DNA from: Lunularia cruciata
Lineage: Eukaryota; Streptophyta; Marchantiopsida; Lunulariales; Lunulariaceae
Length of the DNA stretch: 64,000 nucleotides
NCBI GenBank assembly: GCA_948567375.1
Contig: OX419758.1
Coordinates: forward strand, 55,743,001-55,807,000
Reading direction: 5' to 3'
Below, piece after piece: positions 24,701 to 37,969 of this stretch (position 1 is the stretch's first letter; each line of letters opens with the position of its first letter). Under the pieces are notes generated by a model. That model made no database searches, was not told where the DNA came from, and saw nothing but the letters and a program-made list of their open reading frames with translations. The position numbers and the translations under genes are program-made.

Positions 24701-24899
24701 TGAATGGGATGGATGGAATTTATGGACCACCAAATCTACTTCCACCAAACCATTGGAATTTTCATGTCTAGATATTACCCAAGTATCATTTCACACAATT
24801 CATCATCTCATGCTTTGGGCAAGATTTTTTGCATATAATCACCTTGTTTGAGGACCTTGATACTTCCAATGGTAAGTTATGGAGGACAGTGGATGTGTT

Positions 24900-27800
24900 G
24901 CATCTATATATTAATTCATTAGATAAATTGGGAGGAGTGGGATAAAGTAGTAGCTATGGTGGTAATACCGGATGTTATCTTTACAATGCAACAACAAATT
25001 GAGCACCTTATTTGATTGTTGGATGAACCAGACCGGCAACAACAAGAACAAATAAAGAGAGTGTCAATTTGAGATGGAGAAGAAATTTTGTGTTTGATTA
25101 GAAACTTTACTTTGAAGCCACCAATCTTCAAGATGAATGGAAATAGATTCTCTTGGCTTCTAGCCAATTGGATGTTATGGCAAAACTTTGGTGACAATTC
25201 AAAGTGGAACGAGTTGAATGACAGATTGTTGCACCAATTTTGACATGGGTAGAATTCAAGGATGCAATACTTGGTCAATTTCAAACTATAAATGCCACTC
25301 GAGCCGCACAAGATAAATTGGCGGAGTGGAAGCATATGGGCTTAGTAAGGAGCTACAATACATAGTTTTAGAATATCATCATGCAAAATTCCAAATATAC
25401 AAGAAGGTGAAGTTCGGGATCAATTTGTGCGGGGATTGAAGTCACAAACCAAATTGGAGATGACCTTGCGGGATCCACAAAATGTAGAAAAAACCATGCA
25501 ATTGGTTGAATGCTTTGATTCCTTGGTTGCAACAACTTGGTCTTGACCTTGATCTACACAAAGCTTAAGAGTACACTATGCACGGGTGGAAGAACCAACA
25601 CCAATGGAGATTGATGTTATCTAACAGAGACCACTTGGTATAGCGGATAGAGAAAGATTATGACAAAATGGAGGTTTTTTTTATTGTTGCCAAGTTGGAC
25701 ATTGCATTGCTAAATGTCCACTTAAGAACACGTGACTTTGACAAGTCGCCCAGATGGAGTTTGTGGAACAAAATGATCAAAGAAATGAGAAATCCCAATA
25801 AGAGATTTTGAGCTGCCTATTGGGAGCTTGATTAGTTCCAATGGGATTGAAGGCTTGACCTATGCAAGTTTGTTTCATTTGCAAGGTACGATATCTAATT
25901 GGGGTTGTAGGATTTTGGTTGATTCTAAAAGTTCAGAGCATTACATGTCTATGCAAGTAGCAAAGGAGTTGGGTACCTATCAAGTTAGTGATTGGAAGTA
26001 GATTGATGATGGGGGATGGTAGAAAGGGTTTTGCATTCTGTACCTCACATCTTGTTACTTTTAAGATTGTGAAAGAGTATTTGGAGTGTATGATGTTTGT
26101 AGTGGCACTTCTACACTATGATGTCATTTGAGGACTACCTTGGCTTGAACATCATAAGGTTCAATTTGATTGGACTTGACAATAAAGAACAATACCAAGG
26201 TGAGAATCTTCAGTTAGCTTGTTTGGCACCTTCAAGTAAGACGCCTAAGAATAGTCAATCCCAAGATGGGAAGTTTGTCAAGAAGGAAGCCAAAGAGCAT
26301 GCCTTGAAGAGAGAGGAGCCCCAAGATCGGAAGTTTGCCAAGAAGGCAACCATGGAACAAGCTTTGAAGGGAGATGAGTCCCTAAATGGGAATGTTTTTA
26401 GTGAAGTAGCCTTAGAGCAAGCTTTGGAGAAAGATAAGTCTATTTTTGCGGTGTGGATCACGCCAATTGCACAAGGATAATATGAGGAGTTCCAAGAGCC
26501 TCATCAAGCAATGGTTGGTCAGATAGTTCAAGAGTTTGTGGATGTGTTTTTGGATGATCTACTAAAGGGATTACACTTCCATTGTGGTATGCACTTCAAG
26601 ATTGAGTTGTTGCCAAGGAGTACTCTAATGAGTATACCAATCTATTGGCTCTCACCAAAGGAGTTGGAGGAGTTGCAAACAACACTTACGGAGTTGATGG
26701 AGAAGGACTTCATATGAGAAGGACTTCATATTACATAACACCTCTTCTTGGGGAGCACTAGTACTATTTGTTCCAAAGAAGGATGGACTTTGTTTCCGTA
26801 TTGATTATCATGTGCTCAATAAGCAAATAGTGAAGAAAGCATATCCCTTGCCTCGGATTGATGACTTCCGTGATCAATTGAGTGGAGCATGATACTTTTC
26901 CAAGGTAGATCTTTGCAGCGGCTATTGGGATTTGATTGGGAAATCCCCATTGATAGGGAAGATGTGAAAAAGATAGCTTTTTGCATAAGGTATGGGTATT
27001 TTGAGTGGAGAGTTCTACCTTTCTTGCTCACTAATGCTCTAGAAGTCTTTATGAATCACATGCATAGGGTATTGGATAGACTATTGGATTGGTATGTGGT
27101 GGTGTTTTTGGATGACATCTTAATCTATAGCAAGATAGAGGAAGAACACATAAATCACGAACAAGAAGTCCTAAGACAACTATGACAATGGAAATTTAAT
27201 TGCAAAAAGTCAAAGTGTGCCTTTTGGCAAAAGGAAGTTACTTTCTTGGGGCACAAGATCTCATCAAAGGGGATCTAGATGAAAGAGGAGAAAATCAAGG
27301 CCATTACTGATTGCTCTACTCCAAAGGATGCTACACAAGTACATGCATTTAATGGACTAGCCAGTTTTTACCGACGGTTGATCCATTATTATGTTCATGT
27401 GGTTGCACCATTGACTGACCTCTTAGAGAAAGGCTTAGGCTTCTAGTGGACCACCAAGCAAAAAGAAGCATTCTAGAAGATGAAACATATGGTGTCTTCA
27501 AGACCCATTCTTCAACTATATGATCCTCAACTACCCTATGTGATTGATTTTGATGCTTTTAACTTTGCAATTGGAGCAATATTCCAATAGGAATTTCTAG
27601 ATGAACTACATCCCATTGCCTATGTGTCTTGCCAACTCAATATGGCTGAAAGAAACTACTCTACTCAAGATCAAGAACAACTTCCAATGATATATGCCAC
27701 CAAGGTATGGAGCCATTACCTCTTGCGGAAACAAGTGATCATGCAAACCGATCACAAACCATTGTTACAGACCTTACACTTGGAACATATGAAAGGTCAA

Positions 27801-29389
27801 CATCATTGATGGGAGGAACAACTCCAATTGTTTGACATTAAACTTGAGTACAAACTAGGTCGGTTCTACATCATCTTTGATGCTTTATCATAATGTCTTG
27901 ATTTGAAGTCTCTTCCTCTCATCACACCGGCAATAACAATGGTGTCAATTGACTCCAAGGTCCAAAATGAGTTTTAGTCAGCTCTACAACAAGATCCATT
28001 CTTCCAAATGGTACATGGTTGCCTTTCATTATGCAACAAGGAGTACAACACCTTCTCTATCAAGGAAGGCCTTTTATTCCACAAGGACCGGATCTTTGTT
28101 CCAGCCAAAGGTGATCTTCAACTTGTGTGCCTTCAAGAAGCCCATGATTTACCCATAGTTGGTCACATGGGTGTGGACAAGACCTTAGGTACTCTCCAAC
28201 GCCAATAGTGGTGGCCCAACATGATACAAGATGTTCAAGAATTTGTCTTATTGTGTGAGAGCTGCCAATGCAACAAGGCCAGCAACTAGAAGCCAATTGG
28301 ACTCCTTCAACCACTCACCATTCCATCAACTCAATGGGAGAATATGAGCTTGGATCTCATCACATCTTTTCCCAATACAAAGCAAGGACACACAACAATT
28401 GTGGTGTTTCTAAATAAGCTTAGTAAACAAATGTACTAGGCACCAACCTATGATATCGTGGGTGCTCCAACCTTAGCACAAATCTACTTTGACAATGTCT
28501 TCAAGCATCATGGGATGCCATGTGTACTCATCTTTTACCATGATCCTTGATTTATCAATAAGTTTTGGCAAGCACTCTTCTAAATACTCGACACCAAGCT
28601 TGCTTTGTCCACATCCTATCATCCTTAAACTGAAGGACAAACCAAACGTGCAAATCATACATTGGAAGATATGTTGTGTGCCTTTGTCAATGTCAACCAT
28701 ACCAATTGGTATGAATGTATTGCAGTTGCAAAATTTACCTACAACAATTCCAAATAGGCAAGCACTAGATTTTCTCCTTTCTTTCTCAATTTTTGCCAAG
28801 ATTTCTTATTTCAAATTCTCTTCTTGCTTCCCATCCATCTTAGGTCCCTCATACTCCAACATTCTTGAGCACTATATCCCAATCTCTCCAACAAGCCAAA
28901 TCTCACCTCCTTGTTGCCAAGAATCATCAAAAACAATATGCGGACCACAATCGTCATGATCTCACCTTTGAAGTGGGTGATGAAGTCATGTTATCCTCTA
29001 GTAGCCTTCCTCTCCCCCTTCATACCCAAGTTTGTAAACTTGCCCCTAATTGGATAGGACCCTTTGATGTCACCCAAATTGTCTCTCTTGTTGCTTATCA
29101 AATTGCCTTGCCTTGTCATATGCGTATCCATCCTCTATTTCATGTTTCCAAGTTGAAACCCTTATTTCCTAACCCCTCTTCCTTTTCTTCTCAAGTCCAA
29201 CCTGCCCCTCCTCTTGTCCCCATCAATGATCATGAGGAGTACAAAGTTGATTGTATCCTTGCACGTCGTCGTATTCAACAAGGACGTTGTCCTATTCAAC
29301 AAGGTCGTCAACAACATACAAAGTACAAGGTCCTTTGGAAAGATTATCCCCTTCATGATGCCACATGGGAACCTCTTTCTCACCTTTAG
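24900..29389 (+). pseudogene. decayed gag-pol of E5
   Basis: Recognisable parts in order: gag with one CCHC knuckle at 25676-25717 whose first Cys codon has become Phe; an aspartic-protease-like D-S motif at about 25917-25976; the 20-residue linker repeat 26259-26438; RT about 26511-27185 with an intact F-L-D-D at 27105-27116; RNase H about 27540-27810; integrase zinc-binding part about 28110-28280 and core about 28330-28760; and a 174-codon open stretch 28865-29389 that ends in a chromodomain (about 29240-29389, with W-K-D-Y-P and W-E-P). Stops and frame changes separate all of these. The chromodomain would direct integration to marked chromatin in an active element. Confidence 0.85.
26259..26438 (+). 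repeat. 60-bp coding repeat, three copies (protease-RT linker of E5)
   Basis: Units 26259-26318, 26319-26378, 26379-26438. Each encodes a 20-residue charged unit; unit 2 reads roughly P-Q-D-R-K-F-A-K-K ... E-Q-A-L-K-G-D-E. No length change between units, so the frame is kept. E4 has four units. Confidence 0.9.
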
Positions 29390-29481
29390 AATGCACATAT
29401 GGCCATCTAGGCATTTGAAGCTTCACTGGCAACAAGGACGTCACCAACTTCAGCTAAAGCTTCACTAGCGGTGGGAGAATA

Positions 29482-29884
29482 TGTAACAATATGGAGTTTA
29501 GCGACAAAGTTAGTAGGGCTAACAAAGTAGCAAATAAGACAAATTAGTCTAGAATATTCCTAAAGTATCTAGGAAGCTTCTTGGGAAGCTTCTTGACTAG
29601 CTTAGCTTGCACCTCAAGTAAGTAGCTTCTAGAAGCTTCTAACTAGCTTAGCTTGCAAGTAGGCGGCTTCTAGAAGGAAGCTTCTTGAAAAACTTCCTAG
29701 TTAAGTGGCTTGCACTCTAAGTAAGTGGCTTTAGAAGCTTTTTGAGAAGCTCTCAAGGACCTTGTATGATACCTATAAATACCAAGCCAAAGCTCATGCT
29801 AGGCATTTGGAGTTTTCACTCATTCAAGTGTCCCAATGTGAGCTTCCATTCTCCTATTGCTCTCCTTGGTCTTGGTCTTTTACA
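29482..29884 (+). repeat. family-A LTR (3' LTR of E5)
   Basis: TGTAACAATATGG to CTTTTACA, 403 bp. GAA/TTC runs at 29585-29592, TTC-GAA-TTC at 29627-29639, and 29668-29684; TATAAATACC at 29774. Confidence 0.95.
29774..29781 (+). promoter_or_regulatory. TATA box of the 3' LTR
   Basis: TATAAATA followed by CCAAGCC. The same box is present in reverse in most minus-strand LTRs, at the same place relative to the GAA/TTC array. Confidence 0.7.
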
Positions 29885-32800
29885 GCAAAAAATGGATCTT
29901 ACCTATAGAATAGAAAGAAAGGAAACAAGGATGCTTGATGGTTGAACTAGTAGCCCATGCCCTAAATCCTAATTAGAGATCCTAATCTCCAAAGTGACCT
30001 CTCTTCAAATTGTACTTACACAATCCTCTCTTCATTGTTTGAACCATACTCCTTATTAAGCCATCTACCTCAAGGTGATCTTAGGAGGTAGTATGGTGAT
30101 CAATTAAGGCCTTATCACACAAGGTCTAAAACTCTCCCAAGAACTCTACACCTTGATCAATCAAAATATCATTTGATACACCAAAATGACTAAGAACCAT
30201 ATCAAAGAATACATAAGTTGTGCATTCACTAGAATTCTCAAGAAGTGTCACCAATCAATCTACTTGGAGAATTATTTCACCATAACCATAATGTTTCAAT
30301 GATATCTCAAAGTCCAATAAAGTCTAAATTTCAATTGTAACCTAAGCCCATGATAAGTAATGAGTGTAATTGTGAAGTGGGAGCATTAAATGATTTTTTA
30401 ACTTGGTCACAAACCACACCTCTAGCAATAAACTACTATGTATTGATATTTATACCATACCACAAATAATGATTCTAGAGTAAACTTTATGTACAATTTA
30501 TTCCAAAATTTCCTAGCTCCTTATGAGTATGATATACAAACTATGGTCTTTGAGATAGGAGTGGTACTACTCACACTCTACCATCCTCTCTGACACAAAG
30601 AAGGTGTCTAACATCTAATCTAAACCGCTGAGCTTGCTAAAGGACATGGTCTCTATCCTTGGCACCAATTATACTACCCACAACACTAGTGTAAAGGTAG
30701 TACATCACTAAGATATCATCATGAATGCACCAATATCTCCACCCTCTAGATATGTGACCTTAATAACTCTTATTGTATCTATTGAGATAAATACCATTGA
30801 TGCCTCAAAAAATATACACAGAAAGGTAGATGCATGCCAACCAAGCATCATCTCCTCATTTATCTCAACCTGCCAATGTGTCTAGCATGATCATGTCGGC
30901 CGGGACATGGGTTTCTACTCAACCTATCTCCATCATGGTTCATCACTCTATGTCAATGAAGAATAATAAAATCATACTTTTTTCAGAGAATTAGAGCCCA
31001 TTGTGAAAACTTGTTAGACTCATTTGGATCATCAACCACCACTCAAGTGGCTGATGATCAAAGATAAGAGTGAAAGGACTACCAAATAGATAAGAGAAAA
31101 GATATGCTACTACCCACACATGGCTGCTAAACACTATCCCTTATATGAACTCTTCTTCACCTCCATTGAGTTATTGGAGCAACTAGCATTGGCCACCACA
31201 AACTCCTTCCACTCATCATCCTATTGGATGAGCATTGCTCCAAGCCTCAAAATACTCCAATCAATATGAACTTGGAATGGTCATCATTTGATCAGTCTTT
31301 TAAGAACAAGTGACAATTTCAACCTCTCTTTGAGCTCTATAAAAATTATCTTCTACTCATGTCCCCAATACCACTATTGTGTAAGCTTGTTTGGCTTTGT
31401 CAAGGCCTTGGCAATAACACTCAATCCTCTAAGATATTGGCAATAAAAGTTTGCCAAGGAATGCTTGTATTCTACTGAGATCCATAGGCCAAGTATACAT
31501 GCAATAGCCTCTTCTTTGGTTTGTTGAACACCAAGTCCACAAGGGTAGATAGTATGACCTAAATACTCAAGCTTTTAGTAGAAGAATCTACACTTCCCAA
31601 GATGTTATTTGAATCTGTGAGATCTCAAGCTCTCAAACACCACCAATAAATGTCTCTCATCTTCCTTCACAATAATGTTATAGACCAAAATGTCATCAAT
31701 ATAGCACTAAGAAAAATCCAATCCTATTAAGATATTGTCTATGACCTTCTAGAACTTGGCAGAGTGTTCCTTCATGCAAATGGTAAGAATCTCCAATGAT
31801 ATAATACATCCTTATCTAAGTATCAATAGACCAAAATGCTATCTTGGACTTGTTGTCTTCCTTGATTTGCAACTAATGATATCTTGTAGTAGCCACTAGT
31901 TGTGTTCTATAAATGCTATGCCCACTTTGTCCATTATCCATAACATGTGCTTGAATTGTCTTGCTAGGCACAAACCTCATTAGAGTCTGAGAGGTAATGC
32001 CTATCAAGCGCATCTTATGCTACTTTACCAAGCTAAAGCTCACAATCTAGGTCAAATAGTTCAAATCCATAGTTTGACCTAACACTTGATGCTTGGATGC
32101 CTTTGACACGACAAACATGGTGGTAATATTGATACAAAAAACCATCACCTGATCTTTGTCATTACCATTGAGCTCCACCAACTATTGTAATTAAGTCTCA
32201 AACAAGTTTAGGACCTCCCTCTCAAAAAGCATGTGAGCTTGGAGAACTCATAAGTGTGGGTAAAGCTACTCTAGGTTACCCAAAAATGTTGACATTGCTA
32301 TAGGTGACCTATCAACCACTACCACTATCTAAGTCTTACCCCCAACATCTAGAATATCATCAACAATAAGGTGAGCTAGTCATTAAATCCCATGATAAAC
32401 ACATTGTAAACGCTCTTTAGGTAAGAGATTCCTCCACCAAAGACAAAGATGGCTGGTCCATGATCCAACTCTAATTGCATCTAAAATCATGGCAAGTCCC
32501 ACCCAAGAATGTACCTAATGTGTACTTGCCACCACCCATGTATAAGAACCATTCATCAAAGGGATGTTCTTTGAAATCTAGCTTGGAGAAACATACTAAT
32601 AAACTTGGAGATATTGTAGCATATGTTACATCTTTCCAAACACACTAAAATTGGGGATCTTATATACCCTACCCTTGGCCGCATAGTTACGTCGTTGACA
32701 TGGCCATCCAAAAATCACCAAATGATTGGGACCATGTCTTTCCAAATCTTACGCCCCTAGCAAGGAAATGTCTATTGGTAGGGTCTTCTAGTAGCCCTTG

Positions 32801-35500
32801 ATTGTTGACATCCCTAATAACTTAAGAGAACAATAGGCCAAGTATGTTACATGATATAAAGAGACTCACTTAGTAGTCTCATCTCACTCTACATACAAGT
32901 ACCTCTAAACCCATAAACTTACTTGTAGTATCGCAACTAATATAGTGTTAATCTTACCAAACAACTCCAATACACATACTTCCTCTATAGGATATTTCTA
33001 AGAAATAACTATGGTGTCCAAATGTGACAAGGTAATAGACTCCAAAGTCTCATCCTTGTATTGGTCTCCTTGTGGGACAAAGGCTTCACTTTAAGCATGT
33101 TGCACCAATTGATTTGTATGTTGTTTCAATGCCTCCTAAGAACTTCACATTAACATCCAAGGTGGATAGTACAACCCCATTTGTATTAAAAATCTAAGTG
33201 ATCTCCTTTGGTGTTGGGGTATCTTCCACATGGCTATTCCCTTTCAAAATGTCACTTGTCTAAGTAACAGAACCACTAAAAGTTGAAACTAATGCTATGG
33301 TCTTTGATTATAGTGATCCAAGACTACCACTACCTGTCACTCACCTAACTACCAACCTGATCAATAGTTATTTGTTTCCTCCCAATAGTCAATACTAAAA
33401 TCCATGGAATACATCCCATAGGTTTCATTATACCACCAACTAGCACATCATATAGTACTATTGTTGCCATGGCTTGAGCTAGATCTTCCCTACAGGTCCC
33501 ACCAAATAGAAAATCCCACTCTAAGACAAGTTTGGTGTGAAATGAGCTTGCCCAAAGGTAGGTCTAGTTGATAACTCTTCCAACCTAACTATTATTATTT
33601 GCCTTAAACCATTGGTCATTAAATATTGCTCCTCAACCAAGTCAACTCTAGTATCAACCACCTCTACATTAAAAGCAAGAACCACATCATTCCTACTCTC
33701 ACAAAGTGTGGTAGCCAGTTGAAACACTAGAGTTGGGTCAAGCTCCAATGTAAACATGTTAATGGTTGAGAACAAAGAGAAGTGCATAATCAATTAAGCC
33801 GCCCCAATAGTGTGCTCAACTCAATCTATGTAGTAGCAAATGGCTGACAATTATCTAGTCTATCATGCACTCCATCACCACCTACCACACATACACAAAG
33901 ATGTATAGGTGCCATGGATGTTGTTTTAAGTGCCTCAAAGAATGTGAAACAATGGGGAAATTTGACTTGACTAACTAGTCTATCCTCTTTGTAGGTCCAA
34001 CTCTATTAATGCTATTCTAGGCTCTAGAGCTTGTATTGCACTCCTAATCACTATGGAAAATGCCTCTAATTGTGTTTCTCCCCACATAAAGTCCAAGATA
34101 TCTCCACAACATCTATATCTTCATCCTCCATGACCTAAAGCTCCTCTACCACTTGCCATAGTAGCCCTACCACTCCATGACTCCAAGTGAATGTTAAAGC
34201 ATTGGTCACACTATCTTTATTCCAATTATGATGGACCAAAGATATCATGTTCACTACCTTGAGTGACCTTTCTCTTGTGATGAGGTCTACTACAATTCCA
34301 ACAAGCAACACCATCATTCATTGGCTACTATTGATCCAAAAATGAAGGTAAGATTCTAGTTGTACTAGGCACTCCAATCACTTCATAAAATTTGAGTTGT
34401 CCACTTTGCTCTAAAAAGGCAACATGGTGTGGTGCACTTTGCTTCACTCTAGAAGAAGTAACAACTATGGATGAGTTCTCCTTACCAAATCCAAATATCA
34501 TCACTCTTTTCGCCACCATGTTGAACTCAATGTGCTCAACCAAACTAAATGTCATTGCCAAAGTAGGTAAGGTAGCATGTAACAACATGGCATCAAGTAC
34601 TCTACATTGCAACTCCTTGTCCAAGATCCTCTACCAAAATAAGACTACTTGGGCCTTAATCTCCTTAAGTGAAACTGATCAACTATCTCTAGGCCCTCTA
34701 TATCCTTCCATTGGGACTCTTACAAGCTCCTCAACTTGTCTGTTTGCACTCCTTGGTAATTCTGCCTAAAATATTAAAAAAACTCTACCATAGGGTTTAA
34801 CCCTATTATTGCACCACCTCCTACCACATTACCTCAACTTAGAGTAGCACCATCTCCAACTAGTGCACCTCCATTACATACACCAATGATACTAGAGCTA
34901 GAATTTGTATATATTACCCTAGAAAGCGAGCCTAAATGGATGGAGATGTACTTAAAAGACCAATATTATCTCCATAGCTCAATCTCCTCCAAGTGAGCTC
35001 TCATGAATTCATGGTAATCATCCATAAGCAAACCTTCCAAGTGCTAGAAAAACCACTCCTATGCCATGAAAGGTATGAACAAAGTCGGATCACACATCCA
35101 TTGTAGATCACAACAACTATCAAACTTTTGGATGAAGTCATCCAACTCAATGGTACCCATTATACAATAGTAGCATCTAGTGCCTTTGGAAGCCCTATTA
35201 TCTTATTTATATCTTACAACAATGATATGTACACACCAGTTGCACTCTTAATTGAATCAACTCTAGTGTCAAACTCCAAATTGAAATTAATCTACTCTTG
35301 TATTGAGATGTGAGATATAGGTTGATATCAAGTGCCACTTCATGGGAACCCATTTTGTATGGCAACAAAATCTCCTCTAAAATACATGGAGAACTTTGTC
35401 ATGACAATATACTCCAAACCACAACTATAACCACTAAGTACCACCACCAAGAACCAACACCAAGTGCTACTACCAAGAACTATCCACTAATGTTACTCTA
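29885..35500 (-). pseudogene. decayed gag-pol of family B
   Basis: Read on the minus strand from right to left: gag (about 35300-33500; a leucine/alanine-rich stretch at 34328-34624, a knuckle remnant C-W-N-C...H at about 34260-34310), protease region (not clearly seen), RT at about 31900-31400 with Y-I-D-D-I-L-V-Y and the downstream K-C...Y-L-G-H block that follows it in Ty3/gypsy RTs, then RNase H and integrase to 29885 and on to 23420. Stops throughout. The RT is clearly different from family A. Confidence 0.65.
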
Positions 35501-35956
35501 ACTATGAAAAATATTCTAGGGGAAAGTACAACCTATAACCTCTCATCGTAACATGTACTCTCATTTTTTGGATATCATCACTTTCTACCTCACCAGAAAT
35601 AAATATAGGTAGACTAATTGGTCATCATTCTAACCTTACTACCAAAAGTACACTAGAGCACTAATGCTCTAAATATCAAGGTGCCTCACACAAATATTGT
35701 GCATAAATAGGAAATTGAAAAAGGAGGGAGTCTAGTCACAAGAAACTCCCTCCATCAAACTATAAGAGACTATATTTAAACTATAACCCTCCATCTCACA
35801 AATCAAAACCAAACTAAATCAATCACCATTTGATAGCTGACATAATAAGAGTGTATATCTACTCTACTACTAAGATCACCAAGGATGGGATAAAAATGCC
35901 TCTCCTAGCAAAAGCTACATGGTATATATATTGAATTACCAATAAATAGGCAACAA
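35501..35956. other. unassigned repeat-like spacer
   Basis: Should contain the PBS and the start of the family-B 5' LTR, but I could not find either with confidence. No gene seen. Confidence 0.3.
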
Positions 35957-36060
35957 GTGAGAGTGGACCAGTTGGCTAGGGCACTACTATAGGAATCATG
36001 GATTTGAGGTTCAAACCATATTGCACATATTCTTTAATGGGGGGTAGATTTGATAATTAT
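35957..36060 (+). mobile_element. tRNA-derived SINE or tRNA fragment
   Basis: An RNA polymerase III promoter layout: A box TGGCTAGGGCA at 35973-35983 and B box GGTTCAAACC at 36008-36017, 24 bases apart, in a sequence resembling the first 70 bases of a tRNA (AGTTGGCTAGGGCAC). The acceptor arms do not pair, so it is not a working tRNA. The 3' limit is uncertain because the flank is cut by the next LTR. Confidence 0.55.
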
Positions 36061-36149
36061 TTGGTCAAATATCAAACAACTCAACTAAATTGGATAGCCT
36101 TGCACTAGTTGCTGGCCTTTCTAATGCATTGTAGCCTCTCTATTCCATA

Positions 36150-36723
36150 GCTCTTTAAGCCTCATTCTTCTTTGAATGCAAGCCAAGTTAACAAGGAAGC
36201 TTCTTGGGAAGCTTCCTTCTAGAAGCCACCTACTTGGCATGCAAGTTGAGTTAGTCAAGGAACTTCTCAACTGAACAAGTTTCCTTCTAGAAACCACCTA
36301 CTTGGCATGCAAGCTAAGCTAGCTAGGAAGCTTCCCAAGAAGCTTCCTTTTGGAAGTTGCCACTTAGAATGCACATTAATCAATACTTGTAAGGTATCAA
36401 GAAGGAAGATCTCTTCTAGAAGCCACCTATTTGGCATACAAGCTAAGCTAGTTAGGAAGCTTCCAAAGAAGCTTCCTTTTGGAATTTTCCACTTAGAATG
36501 CACATTACCCAATACTTGGAAGGTATCAAGAAGGAAGATCTCTTCTAGAAGCCATCTTTTTGGCATACAAGCTAAGCTAGCTAGGAAGCTTCCTCTTATA
36601 AGTCACCACTTGAAATGCACATTACCTAGTATCTAGAAGGAATCAAGTACCAATACTTGGAATGTATCGACTTGCTACTTTGTTAGTCTCAACTAACTCA
36701 TTTATAAACTCTATATTGTTACA
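36150..36723 (-). repeat. family-A LTR with internal amplification (3' LTR of E7)
   Basis: Lacks the first 150 bases of the LTR (including the TATA side) and ends normally at ATTGTTACA. It is lengthened by the 129-bp tandem repeat at 36302-36688. Confidence 0.8.
36302..36688. repeat. 129-bp tandem repeat inside an LTR
   Basis: TTGGCAT[G/A]CAAGCTAAGCTAG recurs at 36302, 36431 and 36560, exactly 129 bases apart; the third unit is incomplete. As 129 is divisible by three both strands show open frames with 43-residue repeats, which are not genes. Confidence 0.9.
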
Positions 36724-37969
36724 TATTCTCTCACCGGTAGTTGGTGGTGTCATCTTCACCATAGAAGCTTTGAACTCTTGGATAACTATTTGTGCATTTT
36801 GGAGATGTAAAAGAGGTTCCCAAGTGGCATCATGAAGAGAATACCCTTTCTAAAGGACTTTATACTCAATGTGTTGTTAATGGCCATGTTGAATATGGCA
36901 ACATGCAAGGATATGAGCAACTTCATACTCCTCATGATTTTTGATAGGAATAAGAGGAGGAGGAGGTTGGATACAAGAGAAAAAGAAAAATGAATTAGAA
37001 ATAAAGCGTTTCAACTTGGAAACATGAAAGATAGGATGGATTCTCATATGACAAAGCAAGGCAAGTCGATAAGCAACTACGGAAATGAGATAGGTGCCAT
37101 TAAATAAATCTATCCAATTAGGAGGAAGTTTACAGACTTGGGTATGAAGTGGGAATGGTAGGTTACTTGAAGAAAGCATGACCTTATCATTGAGTTGAAA
37201 GGTGAGATCATGTTGGTTGAATATTGTTTTTGATGATTTTAAGCAAAATGGAAATGAGATTTAGCTTGTTGTAAGAATTGGGATATTATGGTCAAGAACA
37301 TGGAAGTATGAGGGACATGAGATGAAGGAAGAGCAAGAAGAGATTTTGGAACAACTAAGTCTTGGCTAATTTAAAGAAGAAAGGAGAGAAACTGATGCTT
37401 GCTTGTGGGAAGTGGCTGAAGGAGGCTACTTGGTTTTTGGTTATTGGCCTTTTGCATTGGCAAGCCAAGGAAAACCAAAAATGGTGTTATAATGTAGAGG
37501 TGTCATTACAAATCTCCTACACTCCAAATACTCATTCCCAATCTTGAATGTAATAGGTTGTGAGGTATAGAATAAAGAACACTTTCTATCATCTGCCATC
37601 ATCAATCTACTTTCAATTACTGGCTTGATAATAATACTTAATTCCCTTGCTAATTGCATAGATATGCAATTTTATAAACTTCTAGAATCAACTAAAATTC
37701 TACAACTACAATCATATCATACCTTGCAAGTAAAGTAAACTTGCATAGATCAAGCCTTCAACCCCTTAGAACTAATCAAGTTCTTAGTAGATTTCTTGAG
37801 TTCTCCTATTGTGATTTTTTGTTTCCTTGATCATCATGCTCCATAAACTCCATTTGGGTAATTTGTTGAGGTTGTCTATTCTTAAGAGGACATTCAAAAA
37901 TAGGATACAACAATAAATTTGGCAACCACTACTTTGTCATAATATTTCCCTATTTATAGAACAAAGAGG

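Larger units (their letters stand above)
24276..29884 (+). mobile_element. full-length family-A Ty3/gypsy chromovirus-type element (E5)
   Basis: The most complete element here and the only full one on the plus strand: 5' LTR 24276-24686, PBS from 24688, gag, protease, 60-bp linker repeat, RT, RNase H, integrase, chromodomain, a purine tract (GCGGTGGGAGAATA, 29468-29481) and 3' LTR 29482-29884. Length 5.6 kb. Domain order and the C-terminal chromodomain place it among Ty3/gypsy chromoviruses. It sits in family B. No clean 5-bp target duplication is visible: CACGA precedes the 5' LTR, GCAAA follows the 3' LTR. The many TAG/TAA/TGA stops fit loss of methylated C. Confidence 0.9.

Noticed and set aside
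24271-29889. Target-site duplication of E5
   Set aside because: CACGA on the left and GCAAA on the right do not match well enough to call.
35973-36026. Functional tRNA gene
   Set aside because: Boxes A and B are present but the acceptor and other stems do not pair.
36267-36636. Overlapping frames with 43-residue repeats on both strands
   Set aside because: They are by-products of the 129-bp tandem repeat inside an LTR.
36302-36688. CRISPR-like array
   Set aside because: Whole-unit tandem repeat with no separate spacers; eukaryotic LTR.
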